DNA of 17,132 nt, from positions 1 to 17,132 of the forward strand of contig CAZSBF010000088.1 of assembly GCA_964605185.1 (NCBI GenBank). The letters are read 5' to 3'. The DNA comes from JACRIM01 sp964605185 (GTDB lineage Bacteria > Planctomycetota > Phycisphaerae > UBA1845 > UTPLA1). Position numbers and translations under genes: made by a program. The notes below the pieces were generated by a model that had not been told where the DNA came from, searched no databases, and was given only the letters and a program-made list of their open reading frames with translations. Below, piece after piece: positions 4,630 to 13,000 of the stretch; position 1 is the first letter of the stretch, and the number at the start of each line of letters is the position of its first letter.

Positions 4630-5889
4630 TCAGTTCAATTTGAACTTTGCCGCCACTGGGTTGTGGTCGGAGCCTGAGGTTTCGACGGTCCCCTGGGGGA
4701 TGTGGTAGGACTTGGCGACATATCGCTTGGCCATGGCGGGCGATGCCAGGATGAAGTCGATCGGGTCCTTGAACTCGCCGGCGTTGAACGTGCGAGCGTC
4801 CTTAGGGGCATCCTGCACGAACCCCTTGAGCGCACCCGAGGCGTCGCCGCGAATTGTCTTCAAAGACTCGCTGTCCCAGGTGTCGTTGAAGTCGCCCAGA
4901 ACTACGAAGTTCGCGTCCTTTTCTCGTTTGAGAACATCGTCAAGCAGTTTGCGAATCTGACGGGCCTCACCGACACGCACTTTTTCGGTGGTATCCGCTC
5001 CGCCGCGCTTACTCTTGAGATGGACTGGGAACATGTAGAAGGCCGGTCCTGCGGGAGGCTGAATCTGTACCTGTAGGAAATCCCGTTGAAACGAAATGGT
5101 CTTGCCTTCGCCGTCGGGGAATTTCAGATGTCGATACGACGTGACCGGGCCCACTGGAAATCGTGAAAGCACGGCACAATCAATGCCGCGACTGTCGTTT
5201 CCTTCGAAGCAGACGATTTCCTTGTAGCCCATGTCCGGGAGCATGGACTTCACGAATCGCTCCAGATAATCGCGGTTCTCCACTTCCTCCAGTGAAATCA
5301 CGTCAGCGTCGAGGCTGTGTATCGTTTTGGCGAGCAGGTCCAACTGTTCCTTCGGCTTTGCCGGCGTGCCTTCGTCCTCGTGGTAGGGGTCGTCATAGTC
5401 GTCAAAGAGATTGAGCACGTTGAAGGCTGCGATGGTTACCGTGCCCGTGTAGGGCCGCTCCTTCGGCTTTACGGTTTCCTTTTGCGCTGGGATCGGTTCT
5501 TCCTTCTCCAATACTTTTACTTGATCCGGCGACCCGACTTCGATTTGCGGCTTACCGCGAAACTCGGTGATCGTTCCGCGGATGCGGATGATCTTCTGGT
5601 CGTAGAGTTGTTCGGGCGGGCTTGGGAACAAGTCGAAACTGTCCTTTCGGATTACGGCGGTGAAGGTGCGCGACGCGTCGAAATTCAGGAAGCACATGGT
5701 TCCGATGTTGCGCGTCTGAACGATCTGTCCCTGCACGATGACTTTTTCGCCGATGTGTTCGCCGGCGTCCTTCCAGTCGATGACCGGAATTCCGACATCC
5801 GCGGGCAGGCCCTTCTTGTCCTTGTCATCCGCAAAGGCCATTCCCCACGGACAAACCGCAACCGCGACGAACAAAACCACGCGCTTCAT
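4630..5889 (-). CDS. Secreted OB-fold / endonuclease-exonuclease-phosphatase protein
   Basis: 419 residues. The start at 5889 has AGGAG 8 nt upstream and begins a signal peptide (MKRVVLFVAVAV, cleavage likely after AFA at 18-20). A longer open frame to 5991 is rejected because it lacks a signal peptide and runs into the neighbour's stop. Residues about 35-128 look like an OB-fold strand set (GEKVIVQGQIV, KIIRIRGTITEF). After a charged linker, 150-419 is an EEP (PF03372-like) hydrolase: FNVLN at 156-160, LEEVEN at 200-205, VHLKS at 289-293, GDFND at 332-336 and SDH at 407-409. These supply the usual Asn, Glu, His and Asp-x-Asn metal and catalytic residues. The enzyme is probably a periplasmic or extracellular phosphodiesterase; the OB fold may bind nucleic acid, as in secreted nucleases. 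A phosphatase on another ester is the alternative. It lies 74 nt downstream of the receiver-like gene, probably cotranscribed, and ends in a terminator. Confidence 0.88.
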   Translation of the reverse strand: MKRVVLFVAVAVCPWGMAFADDKDKKGLPADVGIPVIDWKDAGEHIGEKVIVQGQIVQTRNIGTMCFLNFDASRTFTAVIRKDSFDLFPSPPEQLYDQKIIRIRGTITEFRGKPQIEVGSPDQVKVLEKEEPIPAQKETVKPKERPYTGTVTIAAFNVLNLFDDYDDPYHEDEGTPAKPKEQLDLLAKTIHSLDADVISLEEVENRDYLERFVKSMLPDMGYKEIVCFEGNDSRGIDCAVLSRFPVGPVTSYRHLKFPDGEGKTISFQRDFLQVQIQPPAGPAFYMFPVHLKSKRGGADTTEKVRVGEARQIRKLLDDVLKREKDANFVVLGDFNDTWDSESLKTIRGDASGALKGFVQDAPKDARTFNAGEFKDPIDFILASPAMAKRYVAKSYHIPQGTVETSGSDHNPVAAKFKLN

Positions 5890-5963
5890 GAAGTCGCTCC
5901 TGTGTATGCGAATAAGTTCTTTTTGAACGATACCGGCCGCCCCCGTCACCGATTCCAACATGT

Positions 5964-6338
5964 CTATGATATCTGATCCTGCGGTTTGCAATAGCGATTC
6001 AGGATCGCCGGAAGGTCGGAGCTGAACTTCGAGCGCGGCATGACCTCTGTCGCGCCGGCCGCCTTTGCGGCGTCGGCCAGGGCCGATTGGACGTGTGAGT
6101 AGAACGCGATCGTGGCCGGTTGGGAGGCGTGACCCACCGCCGCGCGAATCGCGGCACCTGCCACTGGCTCCGGCATGGCCATGTCCACGAGGACGAGTCG
6201 CACAGCCCCTTCGTTGAGCCGAATCGTGAGTGCATCGACGGTGGCAGCGGTTGCAGCGTCGATGCCTAGGGCTCGTGCCGTCCCCGTCACCTTTGAGGTG
6301 AACATCAGATCAGTTCCTACGATGACGACGCCGGGCAT
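5964..6338 (-). CDS. Receiver-like (CheY-fold) small protein, atypical
   Basis: 124 residues, a single domain. AAGGAG lies 9 nt before the ATG at 6338 and TATGAT upstream, so the frame's extension to 6884 (antisense to the rhodanese) is rejected. The strand/helix pattern fits a response-regulator receiver: VVIVGTDL at the first strand, LVLVDMAMPEP with the phospho-acceptor-like D52, AFYSHV at the fourth strand and PRSK with K104 at the fifth. The acidic pair normally following strand 1 is replaced (G8-T9, then D10), so Mg2+ binding and phosphorylation may be impaired. There is no output domain. It probably acts by protein contact, or is a pseudo-receiver. It lies upstream of the secreted nuclease on the same strand and divergent from the rhodanese. 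Confidence 0.75.
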   Translation of the reverse strand: MPGVVIVGTDLMFTSKVTGTARALGIDAATAATVDALTIRLNEGAVRLVLVDMAMPEPVAGAAIRAAVGHASQPATIAFYSHVQSALADAAKAAGATEVMPRSKFSSDLPAILNRYCKPQDQIS

Positions 6339-6363
6339 GCACCATTTCTCCTTGTGAATGACC

Positions 6364-6369
6364 ATCATA
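6364..6369 (-). promoter_or_regulatory. Candidate -10 of the receiver-like gene
   Basis: TATGAT on the minus strand (5 of 6), giving a start near 6357 and a short leader that contains the AAGGAG site. No good -35 is seen. It lies next to the -35 of the divergent rhodanese promoter. Confidence 0.4.
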
Positions 6370-6380
6370 CCGGTCATGCA

Positions 6381-6409
6381 TTGACTCGGCCTGTTGGCGA
6401 GTCGACAAT
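6381..6409 (+). promoter_or_regulatory. Candidate rhodanese promoter giving a leaderless mRNA
   Basis: TTGACT (6381-6386; 5 of 6), an exact 17-nt spacer, then GACAAT (6404-6409; 4 of 6). The ATG at 6417 starts 7 nt after the -10, so transcription would begin at the initiation codon. Confidence 0.55.
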
Positions 6410-6416
6410 TTCGTGC

Positions 6417-6791
6417 ATGGCCAAACACAATACGCAATTTCTCAAACTCGTGACCGACGCCAAGACCCGCGTGCGTGAATGCACCATTCATGACGTGAAG
6501 CCGCGGCTGGATCGTGGCGAGTCGTTTCATTTTGTTGACGTCCGCGAGGAAAGCGAATGGGCGGCCGGGCACATTCCGCGGGCCGTGCATCTGGGGCGCG
6601 GCATCATCGAGCGCGACATCGAGCAGCGCATCCCCGATCCATCGGCCGAGATCATTCTCTACTGCGGCGGCGGCTTCCGCTCGGCCCTCGTCGCGGACAA
6701 TCTGCAGAAGATGGGATACACCAACGTCATTTCCATGGACGGCGGTTTTCGTGCATGGAATGAAGCGGGGTGGCCGGTCGTGTGTGGGTAA
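6417..6791 (+). CDS. Single-domain rhodanese-like protein
   Basis: 124 residues, typical of single-domain rhodaneses. Cytoplasmic sulfurtransferase family: a persulfide is carried on the active cysteine and passed to cyanide or a biosynthetic acceptor. The active-site loop C83-G-G-G-F-R88 after ILY is intact, as are the FVDVREESEW (39-48), AAGHIPRAVHL (49-59) and DGGFRAWNEAGWPV landmarks. The true partner is unknown. An upstream in-frame ATG at 6354 exists, but it has no ribosome site and would overlap the divergent promoter region. The start at 6417 fits the well-spaced promoter just before it, and no Shine-Dalgarno is needed if the mRNA is leaderless. The next gene on the same strand begins 169 nt later. 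Confidence 0.9.
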   Translation: MAKHNTQFLKLVTDAKTRVRECTIHDVKPRLDRGESFHFVDVREESEWAAGHIPRAVHLGRGIIERDIEQRIPDPSAEIILYCGGGFRSALVADNLQKMGYTNVISMDGGFRAWNEAGWPVVCG

Positions 6792-6960
6792 TCGCCATGA
6801 CCCGATCGGCCAGCCATTCGGGATTCGACGTCGTAGTTCATCTTGAGCAGGAACCTCGTGCGTCGTTGGGTAGATGCGAGCCAATGCGGGCCGATCTGAC
6901 GCATCGACCTGTTGCGAATCGGATCACGCGTTCGTGGACCACTAGCTGAAACAACTGAGC

Positions 6961-8463
6961 ATGGCCCGGCCTGCGCAACTACACGCGACTCCGAACCCCG
7001 ATCGCTTCGATTGGCGATTTGGGATCTGCTGTTGGGTCGAGACTTTAGAGCGTCTCTCTTATTACACCCTTCGTCCTGTTGCCGCCATTTACATCATGCA
7101 GGCCGACGATCCCGGCGGGTTGCACCTCACCGCGGAAGACCGGGCGCTCATCTTTCTTCTGTGGGCCTTTGTTCAATCACTCCTTCCAACGTTTACGGGA
7201 GGATTGGCGGATCGCTACGGGTATCGGCTTACTCTGACGTGGGCACTTTTGGGAAACGTCGTTGGTTATCTGGTGATGGCCTTCGTCCGGGGGAAGTACG
7301 GCTTTCTTTGTGGGGTGCTGGTGCTCGCGACCAGTACTGCGTTTTTCAAGCCTGCACTTCAGGGAACGATGGCGCATACGCTGACCAAGGCGACGTCGTC
7401 GCTGGGCTGGGGGATTTTCTATTTTGTGGTCAACGTCGGCTCTCTGCTCGGGCATTGGTTGTCGCCACTCGTCCTGCTCGGTCACAGGGCGGAGGATTGG
7501 CGCAACATGTTCCTGCTCTGCGCGGCGTTTACGGCGACCAATCTGCTCACGCTATTCTGGTTCCCGCGCATTCCGAGCGGCGCATCCACAACGGAAAGCC
7601 CGCTTAAGGTGTTTGCACGCACGATTACCAATGTGTTTGAGCCGCGGCTGCTGACTTGGCTGCTGATCATGTCCTGCTTCTGGATGATGATGTTTCAACT
7701 TTGGGACTCGCAACCCAATTTCATCCAGGACTGGGTAGGTAGCGCGTCGGTCGCGAAACGCTGCCCTGTCCAATCCTGGGTGGAAACCAGTCCCGATGGA
7801 TCGCTTCGTGTAAAGCAGCAGATCCTCCTCTCTCTGAATGAGGTGATGATCATTTTGTTTGTCGTGCCGGTGTCATGGCTCGTACGGCGGCTCAGGAGTC
7901 TTTCCGCGATGCTGATCGGCATGGTTGCCTGCACGATCGGCATCCTTGTGGCCGGTATGACGAACAGCGCGTGGCCACTCCTGATGGGCATTGTTTTCTT
8001 CTCGTTTGGTGAAATGCTCACCGGGCCGAAGACGGCGGAGTATCTCGGGCTGATCGCGCCGCCGGAGAAAAAAGGGCTTTACCTCGGATACGCCAACATT
8101 CCGATGGGCCTTGGCCAGGGGATCGGCGCCGGTGTGGCCGGGTGGCTCTACCATCATTACGGAGAGAAGGCCACGCTTGCGCTTCGGTATTTGATGGAAC
8201 ACACGCCGGCCGGCCGCGGAGTTGAATGGGATGGTCGAATCGACCGTCTCTCGGAGTTGCTTGGGGTCACGCGGGCAGACGCGTTTACGCGATTGCAGGG
8301 GGTCGTGGGGAAAAACAGCGCGCAAACGACGCAGCTCTTATGGGATACTTATCACCCGCACTATTACGTGTGGATTCCATTTGCCGTGGTCGGCTTTTTT
8401 GCCATTGTGGCGCTGGCAGTCTTTGGACGTATGGCGAAGCGATGGACAGATATGAACGTTTGA
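6961..8463 (+). CDS. POT/PTR-like major facilitator superfamily transporter
   Basis: 500 residues, an inner-membrane MFS permease of roughly 12 or more helices. The N-terminal signature E27-T-L-E30-R31-L-S-Y-Y matches the ExxER(F)xYY motif of proton-coupled oligopeptide transporters. The MFS loop motif GGLADRYGYR follows helix 2. Later, SFGEMLTGPKTAEYLGLIAP corresponds to the POT GE(x)xxxP region of the C-terminal half. Substrates of the family are di- and tripeptides or nitrate-type solutes; the specific substrate here is not inferable. Unusual are a central polar insert (about 255-290) and a long loop near the C-terminus (about 410-465) before the last helix. The start is the first ATG after an in-frame gap, with only a weak upstream site. 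It is convergent with, and 25 nt from, the next gene. Confidence 0.85.
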   Translation: MARPAQLHATPNPDRFDWRFGICCWVETLERLSYYTLRPVAAIYIMQADDPGGLHLTAEDRALIFLLWAFVQSLLPTFTGGLADRYGYRLTLTWALLGNVVGYLVMAFVRGKYGFLCGVLVLATSTAFFKPALQGTMAHTLTKATSSLGWGIFYFVVNVGSLLGHWLSPLVLLGHRAEDWRNMFLLCAAFTATNLLTLFWFPRIPSGASTTESPLKVFARTITNVFEPRLLTWLLIMSCFWMMMFQLWDSQPNFIQDWVGSASVAKRCPVQSWVETSPDGSLRVKQQILLSLNEVMIILFVVPVSWLVRRLRSLSAMLIGMVACTIGILVAGMTNSAWPLLMGIVFFSFGEMLTGPKTAEYLGLIAPPEKKGLYLGYANIPMGLGQGIGAGVAGWLYHHYGEKATLALRYLMEHTPAGRGVEWDGRIDRLSELLGVTRADAFTRLQGVVGKNSAQTTQLLWDTYHPHYYVWIPFAVVGFFAIVALAVFGRMAKRWTDMNV

Positions 8464-8488
8464 AACGGCCCCATCGGATCGAGTGTGT

Positions 8489-9706
8489 TTAGGGGGCTTC
8501 GGGCAGTTCGTAGCGCCAGACGGCGACCGTCGGTATCGGCGGGTACTTCATTCGAAATCGAAAGCCGTGGAAGTCGGCGGCATTCCATCCCAGCCGCTCG
8601 TACACGGAGCGGATCATGCGTGGATACTGGGCGAGTTCGGGCGTTACGACATCGGGGGGACCGCTACCCAGTTTGATGATGGGCTCGTGAACCATGAGCA
8701 ATCCACGATCCCGATTCGCGTCGGGGAAGATGGGTCCTCCGGGCATCTGGCTGTAGTGCAGCAATTGGGGCGCCAGGGCGTTGGTCAGATCCTTGTGCAC
8801 GAAAATGTCGTGAATCAACGTTTCAACGGGGGTGTAGAGACGAACGAAGTGTTCGCCCAGAGTGTCGTGCGGGCTGCGATAGCGAACGACAAAGTTCCTT
8901 CCAAAGAGCCCGATGACACAGGTCGTTGTCTCAGCGCTGCCGACCGGGCCTTCCGCCAATTCATAACGTGTTAGCCCGTCCCGCCCGCGTTCGATGCGCA
9001 TTTCCGGAATCGGACTCGAACAGACGTCCGCCATGAGCGGCACGGCATCGGGGCTATCGAAATCGGGGTCGATGGCGTGAATTTCGCCGACTGGGAGCGG
9101 TGCTCCATCGTCGTCGGTTTTTCGCGCGGCGGCCATGGCCCATGATGCATCACGGCGCAGACGCCAGAAATCAACGAGCCCGCTAATCCAGGCAAGGTCG
9201 ATCATTTGCGCATCCGATCCGGGCGCGATGAAGTTCGTGCAGAGCTGGAGTCGTGCCTGTACACCCCATGTCGCGCTATTGCCGCGAAACGACAACTTTC
9301 GGTGTGCCTCGGCCATTTCGCGCTGGTTGCCGCCCTGGGCGAGCATCATCCCAAGGGTCTCTCGATCACCTGAATGTGTATCCACCATCCGGGCGAACTC
9401 ATCGGTGGCACTCTGAACCGCGCTTACCATTTCAGCTGGCGCTCCCGCCTTGATCAGTGCTTTCATCAGAATCTTTAGGCCAGCCTTGCCAGGGATAAGC
9501 GGAACGGCCGAGACCGGGTCTTCATCGCGAACCAGTCGGCAAATCTTCCAACTGAGGTTTTTGTCGAGGCCAAGTGATCGGGAGACGCTTTTTGGTTTTG
9601 TGGCGTCGGCGCCTATGTGTTGCAGGCTTTCCGCGAGGGTGCTACGAATACGCCTGACGACGTCTGGGACGTGCTCTTCGAACGTGGCAGGCGGTGCCGA
9701 TTCCAT
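8489..9706 (-). CDS. Unknown protein with a possible N-terminal helix-turn-helix
   Basis: 405 residues from the ATG at 9706; a GTG at 9727 would add seven, and neither has a clear ribosome site. I do not recognise a named family. Residues about 36-60 (KPKSVSRSLGLDKNLSWKIC) have the spacing of a helix-turn-helix, suggesting DNA binding. Residues 66-110 are helical, and the remainder is a mixed alpha/beta domain without membrane segments or a signal peptide. Acidic and aromatic clusters occur (AIDPDFDSPDAVP, FRFRMKYPPIPTVAVWRYE). It is divergent from the giant PEP-CTERM protein gene, with a 22-bp inverted repeat between the two candidate promoters. It could therefore regulate that gene and itself, though this is inference. 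It lies tail to tail with the transporter gene. Confidence 0.75.
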   Translation of the reverse strand: MESAPPATFEEHVPDVVRRIRSTLAESLQHIGADATKPKSVSRSLGLDKNLSWKICRLVRDEDPVSAVPLIPGKAGLKILMKALIKAGAPAEMVSAVQSATDEFARMVDTHSGDRETLGMMLAQGGNQREMAEAHRKLSFRGNSATWGVQARLQLCTNFIAPGSDAQMIDLAWISGLVDFWRLRRDASWAMAAARKTDDDGAPLPVGEIHAIDPDFDSPDAVPLMADVCSSPIPEMRIERGRDGLTRYELAEGPVGSAETTTCVIGLFGRNFVVRYRSPHDTLGEHFVRLYTPVETLIHDIFVHKDLTNALAPQLLHYSQMPGGPIFPDANRDRGLLMVHEPIIKLGSGPPDVVTPELAQYPRMIRSVYERLGWNAADFHGFRFRMKYPPIPTVAVWRYELPEAP

Positions 9707-9796
9707 CCTAAGTTCTTTATTTTTCACGTCTTTACGAAACGTCCTTCGGCTTCAGAGCAAGACTTTTTGGTAGTCGATCTCGCTTTGGCTCACCTT

Positions 9797-9825
9797 ACTT
9801 TACCAACCCTTGCAGCAAGATTCAA
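9797..9825 (-). promoter_or_regulatory. Candidate promoter of the HTH-like gene
   Basis: On the minus strand TTGAAT (9820-9825), a 17-nt spacer, then TAAAGT (9797-9802); 4 of 6 in each. The predicted start is near 9790. Confidence 0.45.
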
Positions 9826-9832
9826 CGTTCCT

Positions 9833-9854
9833 AGAAAATTCTCCAGAATTTTCT
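9833..9854. promoter_or_regulatory. 22-bp inverted repeat between divergent promoters (putative operator)
   Basis: AGAAAATTC (9833-9841) and GAATTTTCT (9846-9854) are perfect 9-bp arms around TCCA. The element lies 7 bp from one -35 and 10 bp from the other. It is AT-rich in a GC-rich genome and the right size for a dimeric regulator. An RNA hairpin is unlikely because it is outside both predicted transcripts. Confidence 0.5.
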
Positions 9855-9864
9855 CTGGGGAAAC

Positions 9865-9893
9865 TTGCAGAGATGAGCTTGATTCGATATTAT
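9865..9893 (+). promoter_or_regulatory. Candidate promoter of the PEP-CTERM protein gene
   Basis: TTGCAG (9865-9870), an exact 17-nt spacer, then TATTAT (9888-9893; 5 of 6 to TATAAT). It gives a start near 9900 and a leader of about 170 nt. Confidence 0.5.
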
Positions 9894-10072
9894 TGACTCC
9901 ACGTTGACCAAGAACTGCGGAGGGAGAAGCATCCCGTCCTGACGGTGGAAAGCAAATTGATCCTCGTCGGACCCGGGTTTCTCGAATCGCTCCTGCACTT
10001 GCTTGCTCCTCGCGTTCTATGCCTCGAAATCATTTCCAGCCGAGCCGGTTGGAGGGAAAAAGGAGAATCGTC

Positions 10073-13000
10073 GTGGATACTTGTCGGAATGCATCGCTGA
10101 GTTTCAGTGTTGGTAACGCGGGTCGGAAGTGGATTGGCATGGTGGCGATTGCTGCCGTCGCGCTTGTGGCCGGCAGCTCGGTTGTTCCTGCGGGTGATGT
10201 GACGTGGGACAATGGCACATCGAACTTCCAGTGGGATACGTCGAGCGTCAACTGGACCGGCGCGGTTTGGAACAATGCCAATGGCGACGGCGCGATCTTT
10301 GGACCGATCGGTGTCGGATCACTGAATTTGGCGGGGCCGATCAACGTCAACAGTTTGAATTTCACGGTCGACGGGTATTCCCTTACCGGGGCGGGACCGC
10401 TCAATTTTGTGAACGGCGTCAGCACGCAGACAACCGGCGTGGCAAATGTCGCCCCCGGCGCAACAGCGAAGATCCATGTTCCAATCAATAGCGCCGTTGG
10501 GTTTCAGAAGATCGGGGCCGGCACATTGGAACTGAATGGCCCGGGCTCGTACACCGGCGCATACCCGATCGACTCGCGCGCCAATTGGACTGCAGGGCTG
10601 CTCATTGGCGGCAGCTTTGGCACACTAAACGGCGGCACGCTTCGGGTGATGAACTCCAGCGTGATCCCGGCAAGCACCAACGTGAGCATCGGAAATGGCT
10701 ATCTGGACATCGGGGCCAACAATCAAACGCTGTCCAATCTGATCTTTACCAATCAAAACCCCGGTGCGCCATGGAATCCCACCCTTAACGCCAACAATGG
10801 CGTCGTAGGGAGCGGCACATTGCGTGTGACCGGCGAGATCGATGTGCTGGGCGCCTTTGCCGATGACTTTGGAAACACGATTGCGACCCCCTTTGATATT
10901 GGAGGCGGCACTCAGATCATCCGCATCGGCGGCGCAAGCCAGTTTGCACTGAATCAGGCCCTGATGTTTACGAATACTGTTTCTAATGGGTCGTTGCTCA
11001 AGACGATTGGGCTAAATCCCAACGGCGTCCAGGCATCCAACGACGGCATGAGCCTCTTTGCCAACAACACGTACACCGGTTCCACAGTGCTCAATATGGG
11101 CACCAACGTGGCGACTGGGACCAATGCCACCAGTTCGATCAAGATCGCCGGCTCGCCCGGACCTCCGGGCAGTTCGTTCAGTCTGCAGGGGGCCAACGGT
11201 TCTGCGCAGAGTGCGACGCTCATTCAGGCGGTGGCCGGAGGCACTTTCATGCTGGATAACAACGCTGCCGTCGGCGCAAGCGGCAATAACGCGCCGAACA
11301 TCCCAGCAGCTCAGAACAACAATCGTATTCGCGATGATGCCGAGGTACAGCTCCGCGATGGCAACTTTGTTTACCGCGGTCTTGCGACTGCCGCGGCTTC
11401 TGAGACATTTGGCACCCTCAACGTAGCCGGCGGACACAATGTGGTAACGCTGACCCCGAACGGCGCCGGCGGCACGGCCACGGTCACTGCCAGCGGCGAC
11501 CTCACTATTGCGCCTCGAGCGACGTTGCAGGTCACCAGTACGACTCTGGGGGCGGCAAGCAAAATGTTCGTCAGCGGTACTCTCCCCACCGCTGACGCCA
11601 CGGGCATACTGCCTCGAATCGTCGGGTCGAACGACTTCCTGACTTACAGCGGTGCCACCGGGCTGACGCCTTACACCGGATATGCGCCGAACTTCAGCAC
11701 TGCCGGCACCAATGTCGCCATCTCGGCGTCGACCGCAGTTGCCAGCTCCGTCAACATTAATGCGCTGAAGAACTCCGCGGGCGGGAACACAACGCTCACG
11801 ATCGCAGCCGGTCAGACGCTGGGTCTCGACTCCGGCATGTACTACAACTCGGGTTTCGGCACGTCCACGGTCGCTGGGCCCGGGACATTGGACTTCGGCG
11901 CCAAACCTGGTGTGCTCTTTGCAACCGGGAACATTACCCTCAGCGGGCCTGTGACCGGCAGCGCGGGGTTGATTGTTGCCAAGGGAACAACCACCCTTTC
12001 CGGCGACATGTCGGGGCTTTCAGGAGCGGTTGATGTCAATTCCGGTACCTTGAATCTCAGCACCAATACGCTCGCTTCGCCGATCAATGTTCGAGCTGCA
12101 ACGCTCAACGTGAACGTGAGCCAGACCGGCGCCGGTCAGGGCCCGATTACGCTGGGAGTCGCTCAAAATGACTCGAATCTGGTGGGCCAATTCACTTCGC
12201 TTTCTCTGTCCGGAGCAGGAGCGAATGCCGTTTTCAACCGGGACATCATCGTGGATAACGCCTCGACAACCGCAGCCGGCGTCGTGCTTCGGTATAACCA
12301 GGTCCCTGGTATTTCTCCGCTGGGCAACACGACTGGTTCGCAGACCATCAATGGCAACGTCATTCTGAACTCCCCCATCAGACTTCAGGGTGGCGGCGGC
12401 GGTGGAAGTGGTGCGACCAATTTCAACGGAAACATCTCTGGTCCCGGCATATTCCATGTTGCCAACGGACGAGTGAATTTCAACGGTACTGTTTCCAATG
12501 CAGGCGGCTTCAACCTGGGCGACCAGGGCTTCACAACAAAGGCTGCCTTCCAGGGGACCGGGGCGGGCAATGGTCCTGTGACCATCAGCGGTGGCAATAC
12601 CAACACCTTGAGCTACACGGCAGGCGCTCTTCCGGGTGGCCCGATCAGTGTGTGGAATTCCTCCCCAGGTACCGCACCTACGATCTTTCCGCTTAACAAT
12701 TCAACGATCAACAACCAGATCGTCTTGGGCATAGGACCCAAGCCCGGCGATGAGGGTAACGCCATTGTTAACGTGGGTCCGGGTATCACGGCGGAATGGG
12801 CAGGCCAGATCTCCGGCTTCAGCCCGCTGACCAAAATCGGCGTCGGTGACCTGATTCTTTCGAACGCTTCGAGTCCATACACCGGCGCGGTGGCTGTGAA
12901 TGCCGGCACGCTGTTTGTGGATGGCAGCCTGATGAGTACGTCCGTCACGGTTGCCAACAGCGCGACGCTCGGTGGAAGCGGTACGCTGTTTGGAAGCACA

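Noticed and set aside
5890..5991. 34-residue N-terminal extension of the nuclease gene
   Set aside because: It overlaps the upstream gene's end, lacks a ribosome site and would bury the signal peptide.
5964..6884. 306-residue extension of the receiver-like gene antisense to the rhodanese
   Set aside because: The rhodanese on the other strand has all active-site features. A strong ribosome site and a -10 place the start at 6338.
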